Positions 53,993-61,973 of a DNA stretch of 64,000 nucleotides are shown one piece after another. The stretch spans positions 450,896 to 514,895 of the forward strand of contig JACKJK010000003.1 of NCBI GenBank assembly GCA_020637985.1, given 5' to 3'. Source of the stretch: Rhodobiaceae bacterium. Lineage in GTDB: Bacteria > Pseudomonadota > Alphaproteobacteria > Rhizobiales > Tepidamorphaceae. Position numbers and translations under genes: made by a program. The first letter of the stretch is position 1; every line of letters starts with the position of its first letter. The notes beneath the pieces were generated by a model, which saw only the letters and a program-made list of their open reading frames with translations, did not search any database and had not been told where the DNA came from.

Positions 53993-55176
53993 AGCTGGGC
54001 GACGAGCGCCAGTGCGGCATCCAGCGCACGCATATGCAAGGGGCCTACATCGACATCCTCCTGCGCATAGAGCGGCGAGTCGAGCAGGAGCGTCTCGCCG
54101 TCGTAGACGCGCAGGCTTGCTATGCGGGCTCCCTTCTCGATCGGTGCGGCGACAGGGCCCTCGTAGACGATCCGCGCCCTCAGATCAGGCTGCGCCCCCT
54201 TGGGCACGAGGAGGTGGATATCGCCCTTGCCGACGACACCGACACGCCCCGTGGCGCCTCCAAATACGCGCACGCTGCCAACCGTCTTGCCGGCATCGAA
54301 CAGCGTCGCCTTGTCGAAGGCCCGGAACCCCCACAGCAGCAGCTTGCGCGCTTCTTCTTCCCGGTCGCGCATCGTGTTCAGACCATTGATCACGAGCACC
54401 AGGCGGCGTCCGTTCTGAACAGCTGAACCGACCAGGCCATAGCCGGCCTTCTCCGTATAGCCGGTTTTCAGCCCGTCAGCGCCGATATCCATCCGAAGCA
54501 ACGGATTGCGGTTGCGCTGTCGCACCTTGTTCCAGGTGAACTCCGGCATGCCGTAATAGGAATAGTATTCCGGATGCTCGTTGATGATGTAGAGCGCGAG
54601 CTTCGCAAGGTCGCGCGCCGTCACATACATGTTCGGATCGGGAAGCCCGGTCGCGTTTGCGAAGTTCGAACCTGTGAGGCCGATTTCACTCGCCTTCGCG
54701 TTCATCAGACGGGCGAAACCCTCTTCCGTACCCGCGAGACCTTCGGCGATCGCAATCGATGCGTCGTTACCCGACTGCACGACGACGCCGGGGATGAGGT
54801 CCGACAATGCGATCTTCGAGTTCAGTTCCGCAAACATCGTCGAGCCACCTGAAACAGCGCCACCGCGCCGCCAGGCGTCCTCGCTGATCAGGAACTCGTC
54901 CGTGATCGACAGTCGCCCTTCCTTCAGCATGTCGAACACGACGGCCATCGTCATGAGCTTTGCCATGCTCGACGGCGGCATCTTCTCGGTGCTGCTCTTG
55001 TCGAGGAGGACCGATCCCGTCTCGACATCGAACAGGAAGGCGAACGGCGCTTTCGTTTCGAAGGATTCCGCGCGCACCTGTTCAAAACCGCCGGAAACCG
55101 CGTACAGGCAGCCGCATACGAAAGCCAGCGCGACAGAAAAGCGCCTCATCTGGCGAAACATCCTACCAAAACACAT
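53974..55176 (-). CDS. dac: D-alanyl-D-alanine carboxypeptidase
   Basis: A 400-residue penicillin-binding protein of the S11 family. It has a signal peptide, then SxxK (Ser70-Lys73), SGN (135-137) and KTG (237-239), followed by the PBP5-type C-terminal beta domain (VRVFGGATGRVGVVGKGDIHLLVPKG). The C-terminal end is amphipathic (LHMRALDAALALVAQLWRQAF) and could bind the membrane. It trims D-Ala from peptidoglycan pentapeptides in the periplasm. The cysteine-rich start at 55176 may be replaced by the internal Met6 or Met10. Confidence 0.92.
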   Translation of the reverse strand: MCFGRMFRQMRRFSVALAFVCGCLYAVSGGFEQVRAESFETKAPFAFLFDVETGSVLLDKSSTEKMPPSSMAKLMTMAVVFDMLKEGRLSITDEFLISEDAWRRGGAVSGGSTMFAELNSKIALSDLIPGVVVQSGNDASIAIAEGLAGTEEGFARLMNAKASEIGLTGSNFANATGLPDPNMYVTARDLAKLALYIINEHPEYYSYYGMPEFTWNKVRQRNRNPLLRMDIGADGLKTGYTEKAGYGLVGSAVQNGRRLVLVINGLNTMRDREEEARKLLLWGFRAFDKATLFDAGKTVGSVRVFGGATGRVGVVGKGDIHLLVPKGAQPDLRARIVYEGPVAAPIEKGARIASLRVYDGETLLLDSPLYAQEDVDVGPLHMRALDAALALVAQLWRQAF

Positions 55177-55319
55177 ACCTCGACCGTCCCTGTTCAGGAG
55201 GCGGTTCTAGCCATTTCTGGACCTGGAGCGCCGGAGACGACTTGGTTCTGCCGCGCGTGGCCCGACGCGGACCGACACTCTAGCCTGACGCAGCGTCGAG
55301 TCCAACTGGCGTTGGAATT

Positions 55320-56183
55320 TTAGTGGCCGAAAGTTTTCACCGGGTCGTTCCGAAGAAACGATTCCATGCCCGCCGAGAGCGCGTCGCGGCGGCGGTGGTC
55401 GGTGTCGATGGCGGCAAACGCGTCGGCAACCCGGTTGCCGCTGTCGATCCAGTCTGGAGCGAAAGCCGCCATCATGCCATCGGGACGCGACTGCGGAATG
55501 GATCCCGTGCTGGTAATCGCGGAGACCTGTTGCGGACGTAATGTGCCACGCGCCGCGGGAGTGTCGGAAGCAAGCCGGCTGGAGGGTATCGGAGCAACCT
55601 GCCCGCCCTCGGCGTAGGTCGTGGTGAGCCAGGTGTCGTCGCCTTCCAGTGGCGCGCGCCCGACGTATTGAACACGGACCTTGGTCGTGCCGTGGTGCGT
55701 GAAACCCAGCACCTCGGCCGTCTTCGCCGAAAGGTCGATAAGCCGGTCATGCGCGTAGGGTCCGCGATCATTGACACGAACGACAACCGAACGCCCGTTG
55801 GCAAGGTTTGTCACGCGGGCATAGGTCGGCAGCGGCATCGTGGGATGCGCCGCCGAGAGCGCGTGCATGTCGTAGATTTCGCCATTTGCGGTCTGGCGCC
55901 CATGAAAATCGTCGCCATACCAGGACGCGACGCCAACTTCGTCGTAGGAAGTGTCCTCGCGCGGATAATACCACTTGCCCGCGACCTTATAGGGCCGCCC
56001 GACCTTGAACACGCCGCCGCCCTTCGGGATCGGCTTGTTGGCGTCGACGACGCGCTGGCTCGCGCTCACGCCGAGCTTGGGATCGACGGTGGACCCCTCG
56101 CGCAGCGAGCCGCAGGCAGCCAGCAGGCCCGCCGCCACGACGACCGACACCACCCGCAAGCTGTTATTACGACCCCGTTGCAA
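55320..56183 (-). CDS. rlpA: Septal ring lytic transglycosylase RlpA family lipoprotein
   Basis: 287 residues. A lipoprotein signal (LLAAC at 20-24) directs it to the outer membrane. The double-psi beta-barrel domain contains VGVASWYGDDFHGRQTANGEIYDM, LPTYARVTNLANGRSVVVRVNDRGPY and DRLIDLSAKTAEVLG, the RlpA catalytic core including the catalytic Asp in NDRGPY. No SPOR domain follows; the C-terminal 100 residues are of unknown type. TTG 56183 follows AGGGG six bases upstream; the frame is open to 56270. CtrA-like boxes lie upstream. Confidence 0.9.
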   Translation of the reverse strand: MQRGRNNSLRVVSVVVAAGLLAACGSLREGSTVDPKLGVSASQRVVDANKPIPKGGGVFKVGRPYKVAGKWYYPREDTSYDEVGVASWYGDDFHGRQTANGEIYDMHALSAAHPTMPLPTYARVTNLANGRSVVVRVNDRGPYAHDRLIDLSAKTAEVLGFTHHGTTKVRVQYVGRAPLEGDDTWLTTTYAEGGQVAPIPSSRLASDTPAARGTLRPQQVSAITSTGSIPQSRPDGMMAAFAPDWIDSGNRVADAFAAIDTDHRRRDALSAGMESFLRNDPVKTFGH

Positions 56184-56306
56184 GTCCGTCCCCTGCCCTG
56201 TCCTCGCCCGGCCTCCGCATTGCGAAACCCGACCGGCCAACGCCGCAGCCCTTGGCTCAGGCGTTGCCAAATTCTAAACACGAAAGCCACAATCGAGCGC
56301 GCGCCG

Positions 56307-56321
56307 TTAAGCCTCCCTTAA
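56307..56321. promoter_or_regulatory. CtrA-type box upstream of rlpA
   Basis: TTAA GCCTCCC TTAA followed by C, an exact match to the TTAA-N7-TTAA binding site of the response regulator CtrA. It lies about 125 bp before the rlpA start. Confidence 0.65.
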
Positions 56322-56346
56322 CGCCGCGAGCGCCTCACAATCATGG

Positions 56347-56361
56347 TTAACCAGGCGTTAC
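56347..56361. promoter_or_regulatory. Second CtrA-like box
   Basis: TTAA CCAGGCG TTAC, one mismatch to TTAA-N7-TTAA, 25 bp from the first box. Two boxes in 55 bp are unlikely by chance in GC-rich DNA, but this one is weaker. Confidence 0.45.
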
Positions 56362-56633
56362 GCAAGTGAACTGGATCAATGTCCAATACCCGCGTAACCG
56401 CGAAACCGGCAGCGCACTGCATCCATCATCCACGCTGAATGGGGCCAATTCGTGGACGATGCACAAACAGACGGTTGCCTGGCTGCGCACGGCGTCGGCA
56501 CGCGCCGGCGTCGTTCCTTCAAACCGGATCCGCCCCTCGGGAAACAGACAGCCCGCTGTGCCGCACTGGTCGCTGTCGTGCCACCGCTGCGGGTTGCAGG
56601 CGCGGCAAACTTCGGGCACAGATTTCCGCCCAT

Positions 56634-56723
56634 GGATGGGTGGCCGAGTGGTTGAAGGCACCGGTCTTGAAAACCGGCGAGGCGGCGACGTCTCCGTGGG
56701 TTCGAATCCCACCCCATCCGCCA
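56634..56723 (+). tRNA. tRNA-Ser (anticodon TGA)
   Basis: A 90-nt class II tRNA with a long variable arm and encoded CCA at 56721-56723. The acceptor GGATGGG pairs with CCCATCC, the anticodon stem-loop CCGGTCTTGAAAACCGG gives TGA, and the T-arm is GGGTTCGAATCCC. Confidence 0.95.
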
Positions 56724-56792
56724 CCCGGCGACACCGCGCCTCGTGGTTGGTTCACCCGGCAAGCGCTGCGTCAAACTCCTGGGGCGCTCCCG

Positions 56793-59700
56793 CTACACCA
56801 GCACGAAATCATCGCCCGCGAGGTCGGCCTTGAGCACGCCCTGCAGCGTTACGGAATCGTCGGCGTCGAGCTGGATCAGCGCACCGCCAGCGGTGTCGGT
56901 CGTTGCCGCCTGCACGGCGGCGAAGTCGGCAAAGCCGAAGGCCGCGATGTTGAGGACATCCCCCGCGCCCGCGCCGGCCGAAAAGTCGGTGATGATGTCG
57001 TCTTCGCATCCGTCGCCGAACAGGTAGGTGTCGTTGCCGCCGTTGCCGACCATCAGGTCGTTGCCGGCGTTGCCGATGAACAGGTTGTTGCCGGAGTTGC
57101 CGAACAGGTTGTTGGCAAGCTCGTTGCCGGTGGCGTTGATGTCGGCGGACCCGAGCAGGCTCAGATGCTCGATGTTGGAGAACAGCACGAAGGAAACGGA
57201 ACTGTTCACCTGGTCAGTGCCCCCGCCGGGGCTTTCGGAGACGATGTCGCCGACGTTGTCGACGACGTAGATGTCGTCGCCGCCGTTGCCCACCATCGTG
57301 TCCGCCCCGCCAAGTCCGTCAAGCGTGTTGTTGCCCGAGTTGCCGATCAGCACGTTGGCGAGCGTGTTGCCGATGGCGTTGATGTTGCCGCTGCCGAGCA
57401 GGGAAAGGTTCTCGATGTGATCGACGAGGGCAAACGAGACCGAGCTGTTGACCTGGTCGGTGCCGCCGCCGCTTGCGAGGTCCGCCACCGTGTCGGCGAT
57501 GTTGTCGACCACGAAGATGTCGTCGCCCTCGTTTCCGATCATCGTGTCGGCGCCGCCCAGGCCATCCAGCGTGTTGTTGCCGGAATTGCCGATCAGGATG
57601 TTGTTCTCGGAATTGCCGATGGCGTCGATGTTGGCGGTGCCCAGCAGGCTCAGGTTCTCCAGGAACGAGAAAAGCGTGAAGCCGACGTAGGAGTTGACCT
57701 GGTCGGTGCCGCCCGAAACGCCCGGACTGTCCGACACGCTGTCGCCGACATTGTCAACGACGTAGATGTCATCGCCCTCGCCGCCAACCATGTTGTCCGC
57801 GCCTGTCAGGCCGTCGAGCGTGTTGTTGCCGGCATTGCCGAAGATGTTGTTGTCGAGCTCGTTGCCGATGCCGTTGATGTTGGCCGAACCCAGCAGCGAC
57901 AGGTGTTCGAGGTTGGCGAACAGCGTGAAGCCGACCGACGAGTTGACCTGGTCGGTGCCCTCGCCCACCCCGTCGGAGACCGTGTCGCCCGCATCGTCGA
58001 CGACGAAGATGTCGTCGCCTGGACCGCCAACCATGTTGTCGGCCCCGCCAAGCCCGTCGATCGTGTCGCCGCCGCCGTTACCGATCAGCGTGTCGTTGCC
58101 GCTGGAGCCGACCAGGGCATTGGCGCCGTCGCTGCCGTTCACAGTTGTCCCGGCCGTGTTGCTGACCGTGGCGTTGGCACTGCCTGTTCCAAAGAGCGTG
58201 AAGGTGGAGATCGTGTCGGCGAGCGAGAACGCGAAGCCGCCGTTGGCACCGGCGTTCACGACTGCGCCGTCATGCAGGACGGAAAGGCTCGTTTCGCCGA
58301 GGTGATAATCCGGGTTGACGGTTATGGCATCGTTGTCGAGAGCCCGGTCGAGCACCTTCTGCAAACCTTCGAAGGCGCCAAGGCGCTCGCCGCTGCGGGA
58401 CCATTCGACCGGCGGTGTGTTGAGCAGGAAACTCGAGATGCCATCGTCGGCACTGCCGGACACGATCATCACCGGCACGCCATCGGCGTAGCCAGCGTCA
58501 ATTCCGGTAATGCTGTCGAGCGCGATCGTTCCGTTGTCCGCGACGCTGTCGACATGCGACAGCGAGCCGTCGTCACGGATACGGAAGACATGCGCCGTAT
58601 CGCTGGTGCCGGCTCCGACGAGAAGATAGTGCACGCCGCCGATTTCCACGGCACGCAATTGGTTGGGGCCGTCTAGCAGCAGATCGCTCGTTGCATCGAC
58701 AATGGCGTCGATGCGGTCAAGCGACCCGTCGTCGTTTGCGCGGTAGCTCAGGACACGGTCGTTCACCGTCGAGCCGATGAACACGAAGACATTGCCATTG
58801 ATCGTCGCGGTCGCGCTGGCACTGGGGGAAGCCAGGTCGGTCACATCGTTGAGATCGAACACCGGCACCAGGTGGGACGGCACGCCGGTCGGCTCGATCC
58901 GGAACACCGAGATGCCGTCGTCGAAACCGCTGCCCGCCATCAGGTAGGCATTGCCGCCAGCCTCGAATGCCAGCAAAGCGGCCGGATTGTTGATGTTGAG
59001 CGTCGCATCATCGCTGACGCTCGCGATGAAGGTCGCATCGCCGGCGGCCGACACCGAGTACATGGCGACGACATCGGTGCCGGTTTCGTTGGCAAACAGA
59101 TAGGTGGTGCCGCCGATGTCGATGCTGGCGAAGGAATTCACTGTGCTCCCGCTGAGGGTTTCGGTGTCGACATAGCTGAATTGCCCCGATGCATTGACCG
59201 AGACGATGCCGAAACCTTCAGAAAGCGTGCCTGCGGCAACGAACTGCGTTCCGCCGGCCTCGAAGGCATGCACCTTGCGGATGCCCCCCAGGCTCATGCT
59301 GGCGGAATCGTTGAGATGGTGCGCGTAGGAGAGCGCGCCGCTGGCGTCGACTGCAAGCGACGTCAGGCCGCCGAGGGCGCCAGTGCCGGAGGAAATCGCG
59401 AAGCTGTTGCCGCCCACGGTGACGAGTTCGGCACCGTTGGCCGCCAGCAGGTTGTAGAATCCGTTGTCGGAATCGACCTCTGTGTCGACATTCAACAGCG
59501 CAAGCTGGGCCGAGTTGGAGACCGTGAACGCCGACAGCGAAACGTCGAAGCGCGAAACCGCGTAGACCTGCGTCGAACCGCCGACCACGGCGCTGGCGAT
59601 GCCGGAAACCCCGAGCAGTTGCCGCGCGCCGCCATCCTCGATGTTGGCGGCATTAGAAAGCCGGCCGCCATCATCGATGGCGAAGAACGACAGGCCGCCG

Positions 59701-61763
59701 TCGGGATCATCGCCGACAACCACGAGGTGCTGAACGCCACCGACGTCGATGATGCGCAGGTCCTCGGTATCGGAGAGGTTCAGGTTGCCGTCGTCGTAGA
59801 TGCGCTGGACCATCGTCAGGGCGCCGCCGGAACTCACCTCGAAGACGGCGATGCCGCCGACCAGGTTGGCGTCCTGGAGAAGGTGCACGCCTGCATAGAG
59901 GTAGGTCGTGCCGTTGACGTCCGTGGCGACCAGGGTCTCCGGCTGGTGAAAGGGCTGGCTGGCGCCCGTTGCGTCGAAATTGAAGACGTTGGTCAGCACA
60001 CCGAGGTTCGAGATCGAAAACACCGAGATCCCGGCGTCGTCGCGCCCGGCGACAAAGACGTAGGTCGTGCCCGAGATCTCGGCGGTCTCGACGGCCCAAG
60101 CGCCATTGATCTCCAGCGCCCCGCTGTCGGCCACGTTGTCGGTGTTGGCGCTGACCGCGCCGGAGGCCAGGGCGAACACGCTGACGCCATCGTCGAATCC
60201 GCCGGCGGTAAGCAGGAAGGTCGTGCCGGCCAGTTCCACGGTCGTCAATCCGCGAATGCCGCCGAGCAGGAACGTGCCGTTGTCGTCGACGTTCTCGGTG
60301 TTGGTGAGAGTGCCACCGGAATCGATGCTGAAGATGCTGAAACCATTGTCGACGCGCCCGGAGGCGACGACATAGGCCGTCCCGCCATCGACAAAGGTTT
60401 CCAGGTCGCTGAGGTCCGACAGGAAGAGCGTAGCGTTGTCTGCCACGTTATCCGTGTTGCCGGTGACACTGGTTGCGTCCACGGAGAACACGGAGATGGC
60501 GCTGTCGATCCGGCTGCCGGTCACGACGACGGTGTGCGTGCCGACCTGCGCGGTGGCCACTTCCTCGGCGCCATTCAGGAAGTTGCTGACATTGTCGAGT
60601 TCGATGAACGTGTCATAGATGCCGAGCGCCGTATCGTTGTGCAGCGCCATCACGTTCGTTCGTCCCACCCCCGAACCGCCGACGCTGACCGCGAAGAAGC
60701 GGTCCTCGATCAGATCCACGTCGATATCGTTGCTGGAGATGAAGTCCGACGGGTCGGTTATCGTAGCGACTTCCGTCAGTGTTCCGTCGCCGCTGACGGC
60801 AAAGACGCTGATGGCGTCATCCAGATGCCCTGCCACGAACAGGTAGGTGTCGCCGCCGATCTTCTGGACATGCAGGTTCGCGGCCTGGCCTATGGAGAGA
60901 CTGGCGTCGTCAGGCAGGTTGAAGATATTGGTCAGTGCGCCGGCCGACGAGATCTCGAAGACGCTGACGCCCTGGTCGATATAGCCGGTGGCGAAGATGT
61001 AGTCCGTACCGCCGACCGCGGCGTGGGCAAGGCCGCTGACCCCGTCGAGCTGCGAGGTCGCGTCGTCATCGAACCGGTCTACCTGAGCAAGCGCGCCGGC
61101 CGACGAGACAGAAAAGACCGTCAGGCCGTTGTTGCCGTCGGTTCCCACCACGAGGAAGGTATTGCCGTTGATCTCGACCGGCAGCGTTTGAGCCGCGCCG
61201 CTGAGGTTAGCGCCCACGGACGCTTCGTTCTCGACATTGGTGAGCGTGCCACCGGCGCCGACCTGGAACACGCTGACGCCGCCATCCGCGTTGCCGGGGG
61301 TGAACATGAACGTGTACTGCCCGGCCATTCCCACCGAGATGCCGCTGTGCAGCACGTTGTCCGCGTCGAAATCCATGAAGTAGGAGACGTCGTCGGTATC
61401 GCTGACCTTGTCTACCAGTGTCAGCGTGCCGCCTGACCCGATCTGGAAGACCGAAACGGTATCGTCGTTCGCGGCGGCAACAAACAGAAGATCCACGCCG
61501 CCGATGCTTGCCGTCCAGAGATCGGCGGCGAAATCCAGCGGATACCCGGAGTCGTCGGTTGCATCGATGTCGAATGCGGTCGTCAGGCTGCCGTCCTGGC
61601 CGAGCGAAAAGACCTGCACGCCATCGTCGGACCTTCCCGCCACGAACACGTAAGTTGTTCCGGAAAACACCCAGTGGACAACGCTCTCGGCGCCGTAGAA
61701 CTCCGTTGTGTTCGAACTGCTCGTGTCGGTGGTGTTGGAAAGGAAGTCGAGGCGGAAAGACAT
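56793..61763 (-). CDS. Giant RTX protein with ~21 propeller-like repeats
   Basis: 1656 residues. No signal peptide is visible at MSFRLDFLSNTTD, as expected for type I secretion. Residues ~30-1110 consist of about 21 repeats of ~50 residues, each with a core like GGTxYxFVAGxxDDGVSVFxVSxxGxLTNV, which resembles beta-propeller blades (YVTN/lactonase type); 21 repeats would fit three seven-bladed propellers. A linker (~1113-1210) leads to the RTX region: four long ~88-residue units (NLSLLGSxxINAxGN ... GADTMVGNxGDDxYVVDN) built around GGxGxD calcium nonapeptides, then a terminal M10_C-like segment (IITDFSAGAGAGDVLNI) ending DDFVLV, the probable secretion signal. Enzymatic activity not evident. 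Confidence 0.85.
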   Translation of the reverse strand: MSFRLDFLSNTTDTSSSNTTEFYGAESVVHWVFSGTTYVFVAGRSDDGVQVFSLGQDGSLTTAFDIDATDDSGYPLDFAADLWTASIGGVDLLFVAAANDDTVSVFQIGSGGTLTLVDKVSDTDDVSYFMDFDADNVLHSGISVGMAGQYTFMFTPGNADGGVSVFQVGAGGTLTNVENEASVGANLSGAAQTLPVEINGNTFLVVGTDGNNGLTVFSVSSAGALAQVDRFDDDATSQLDGVSGLAHAAVGGTDYIFATGYIDQGVSVFEISSAGALTNIFNLPDDASLSIGQAANLHVQKIGGDTYLFVAGHLDDAISVFAVSGDGTLTEVATITDPSDFISSNDIDVDLIEDRFFAVSVGGSGVGRTNVMALHNDTALGIYDTFIELDNVSNFLNGAEEVATAQVGTHTVVVTGSRIDSAISVFSVDATSVTGNTDNVADNATLFLSDLSDLETFVDGGTAYVVASGRVDNGFSIFSIDSGGTLTNTENVDDNGTFLLGGIRGLTTVELAGTTFLLTAGGFDDGVSVFALASGAVSANTDNVADSGALEINGAWAVETAEISGTTYVFVAGRDDAGISVFSISNLGVLTNVFNFDATGASQPFHQPETLVATDVNGTTYLYAGVHLLQDANLVGGIAVFEVSSGGALTMVQRIYDDGNLNLSDTEDLRIIDVGGVQHLVVVGDDPDGGLSFFAIDDGGRLSNAANIEDGGARQLLGVSGIASAVVGGSTQVYAVSRFDVSLSAFTVSNSAQLALLNVDTEVDSDNGFYNLLAANGAELVTVGGNSFAISSGTGALGGLTSLAVDASGALSYAHHLNDSASMSLGGIRKVHAFEAGGTQFVAAGTLSEGFGIVSVNASGQFSYVDTETLSGSTVNSFASIDIGGTTYLFANETGTDVVAMYSVSAAGDATFIASVSDDATLNINNPAALLAFEAGGNAYLMAGSGFDDGISVFRIEPTGVPSHLVPVFDLNDVTDLASPSASATATINGNVFVFIGSTVNDRVLSYRANDDGSLDRIDAIVDATSDLLLDGPNQLRAVEIGGVHYLLVGAGTSDTAHVFRIRDDGSLSHVDSVADNGTIALDSITGIDAGYADGVPVMIVSGSADDGISSFLLNTPPVEWSRSGERLGAFEGLQKVLDRALDNDAITVNPDYHLGETSLSVLHDGAVVNAGANGGFAFSLADTISTFTLFGTGSANATVSNTAGTTVNGSDGANALVGSSGNDTLIGNGGGDTIDGLGGADNMVGGPGDDIFVVDDAGDTVSDGVGEGTDQVNSSVGFTLFANLEHLSLLGSANINGIGNELDNNIFGNAGNNTLDGLTGADNMVGGEGDDIYVVDNVGDSVSDSPGVSGGTDQVNSYVGFTLFSFLENLSLLGTANIDAIGNSENNILIGNSGNNTLDGLGGADTMIGNEGDDIFVVDNIADTVADLASGGGTDQVNSSVSFALVDHIENLSLLGSGNINAIGNTLANVLIGNSGNNTLDGLGGADTMVGNGGDDIYVVDNVGDIVSESPGGGTDQVNSSVSFVLFSNIEHLSLLGSADINATGNELANNLFGNSGNNLFIGNAGNDLMVGNGGNDTYLFGDGCEDDIITDFSAGAGAGDVLNIAAFGFADFAAVQAATTDTAGGALIQLDADDSVTLQGVLKADLAGDDFVLV

Positions 61764-61973
61764 GTCGTCCTATCTCCCGGTTTTCCGCGGGGCCGCGTGA
61801 CGACCCGCCTTCATCGTCCCAGATGCTCCTGCCTACTCGGTTCAGGAACTTTGCCGTCCAAGGGACTTTTCAACATTCGGGCTGGAAATTCCGATTCAAC
61901 CCTTCCGCTACGGAAAATGTCATTCCGCCGACCAATCGCCTGCCGTGGCCAATGAGGCGCCGGGCCTTCAAGC

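Larger units (their letters stand above)
56184..56633. other. rlpA upstream region
   Basis: About 450 bp between the rlpA start and tRNA-Ser. It contains the rlpA leader and two CtrA-like boxes (56307-56321 and 56347-56361). No other gene or strong inverted repeat is visible. Confidence 0.6.

Noticed and set aside
56793..58100. Regularly spaced repeats considered as a CRISPR array
   Set aside because: The period is ~265 bp, the repeats are in frame and translate to RTX units.
58872..61436. An 854-codon open frame on the plus strand opposite the RTX gene (and others at 56439-58676 and 62022-63074)
   Set aside because: They mirror the repeats of the real minus-strand proteins, have arginine- and valine-rich composition with no domain, and result from high GC and repetitive codons.
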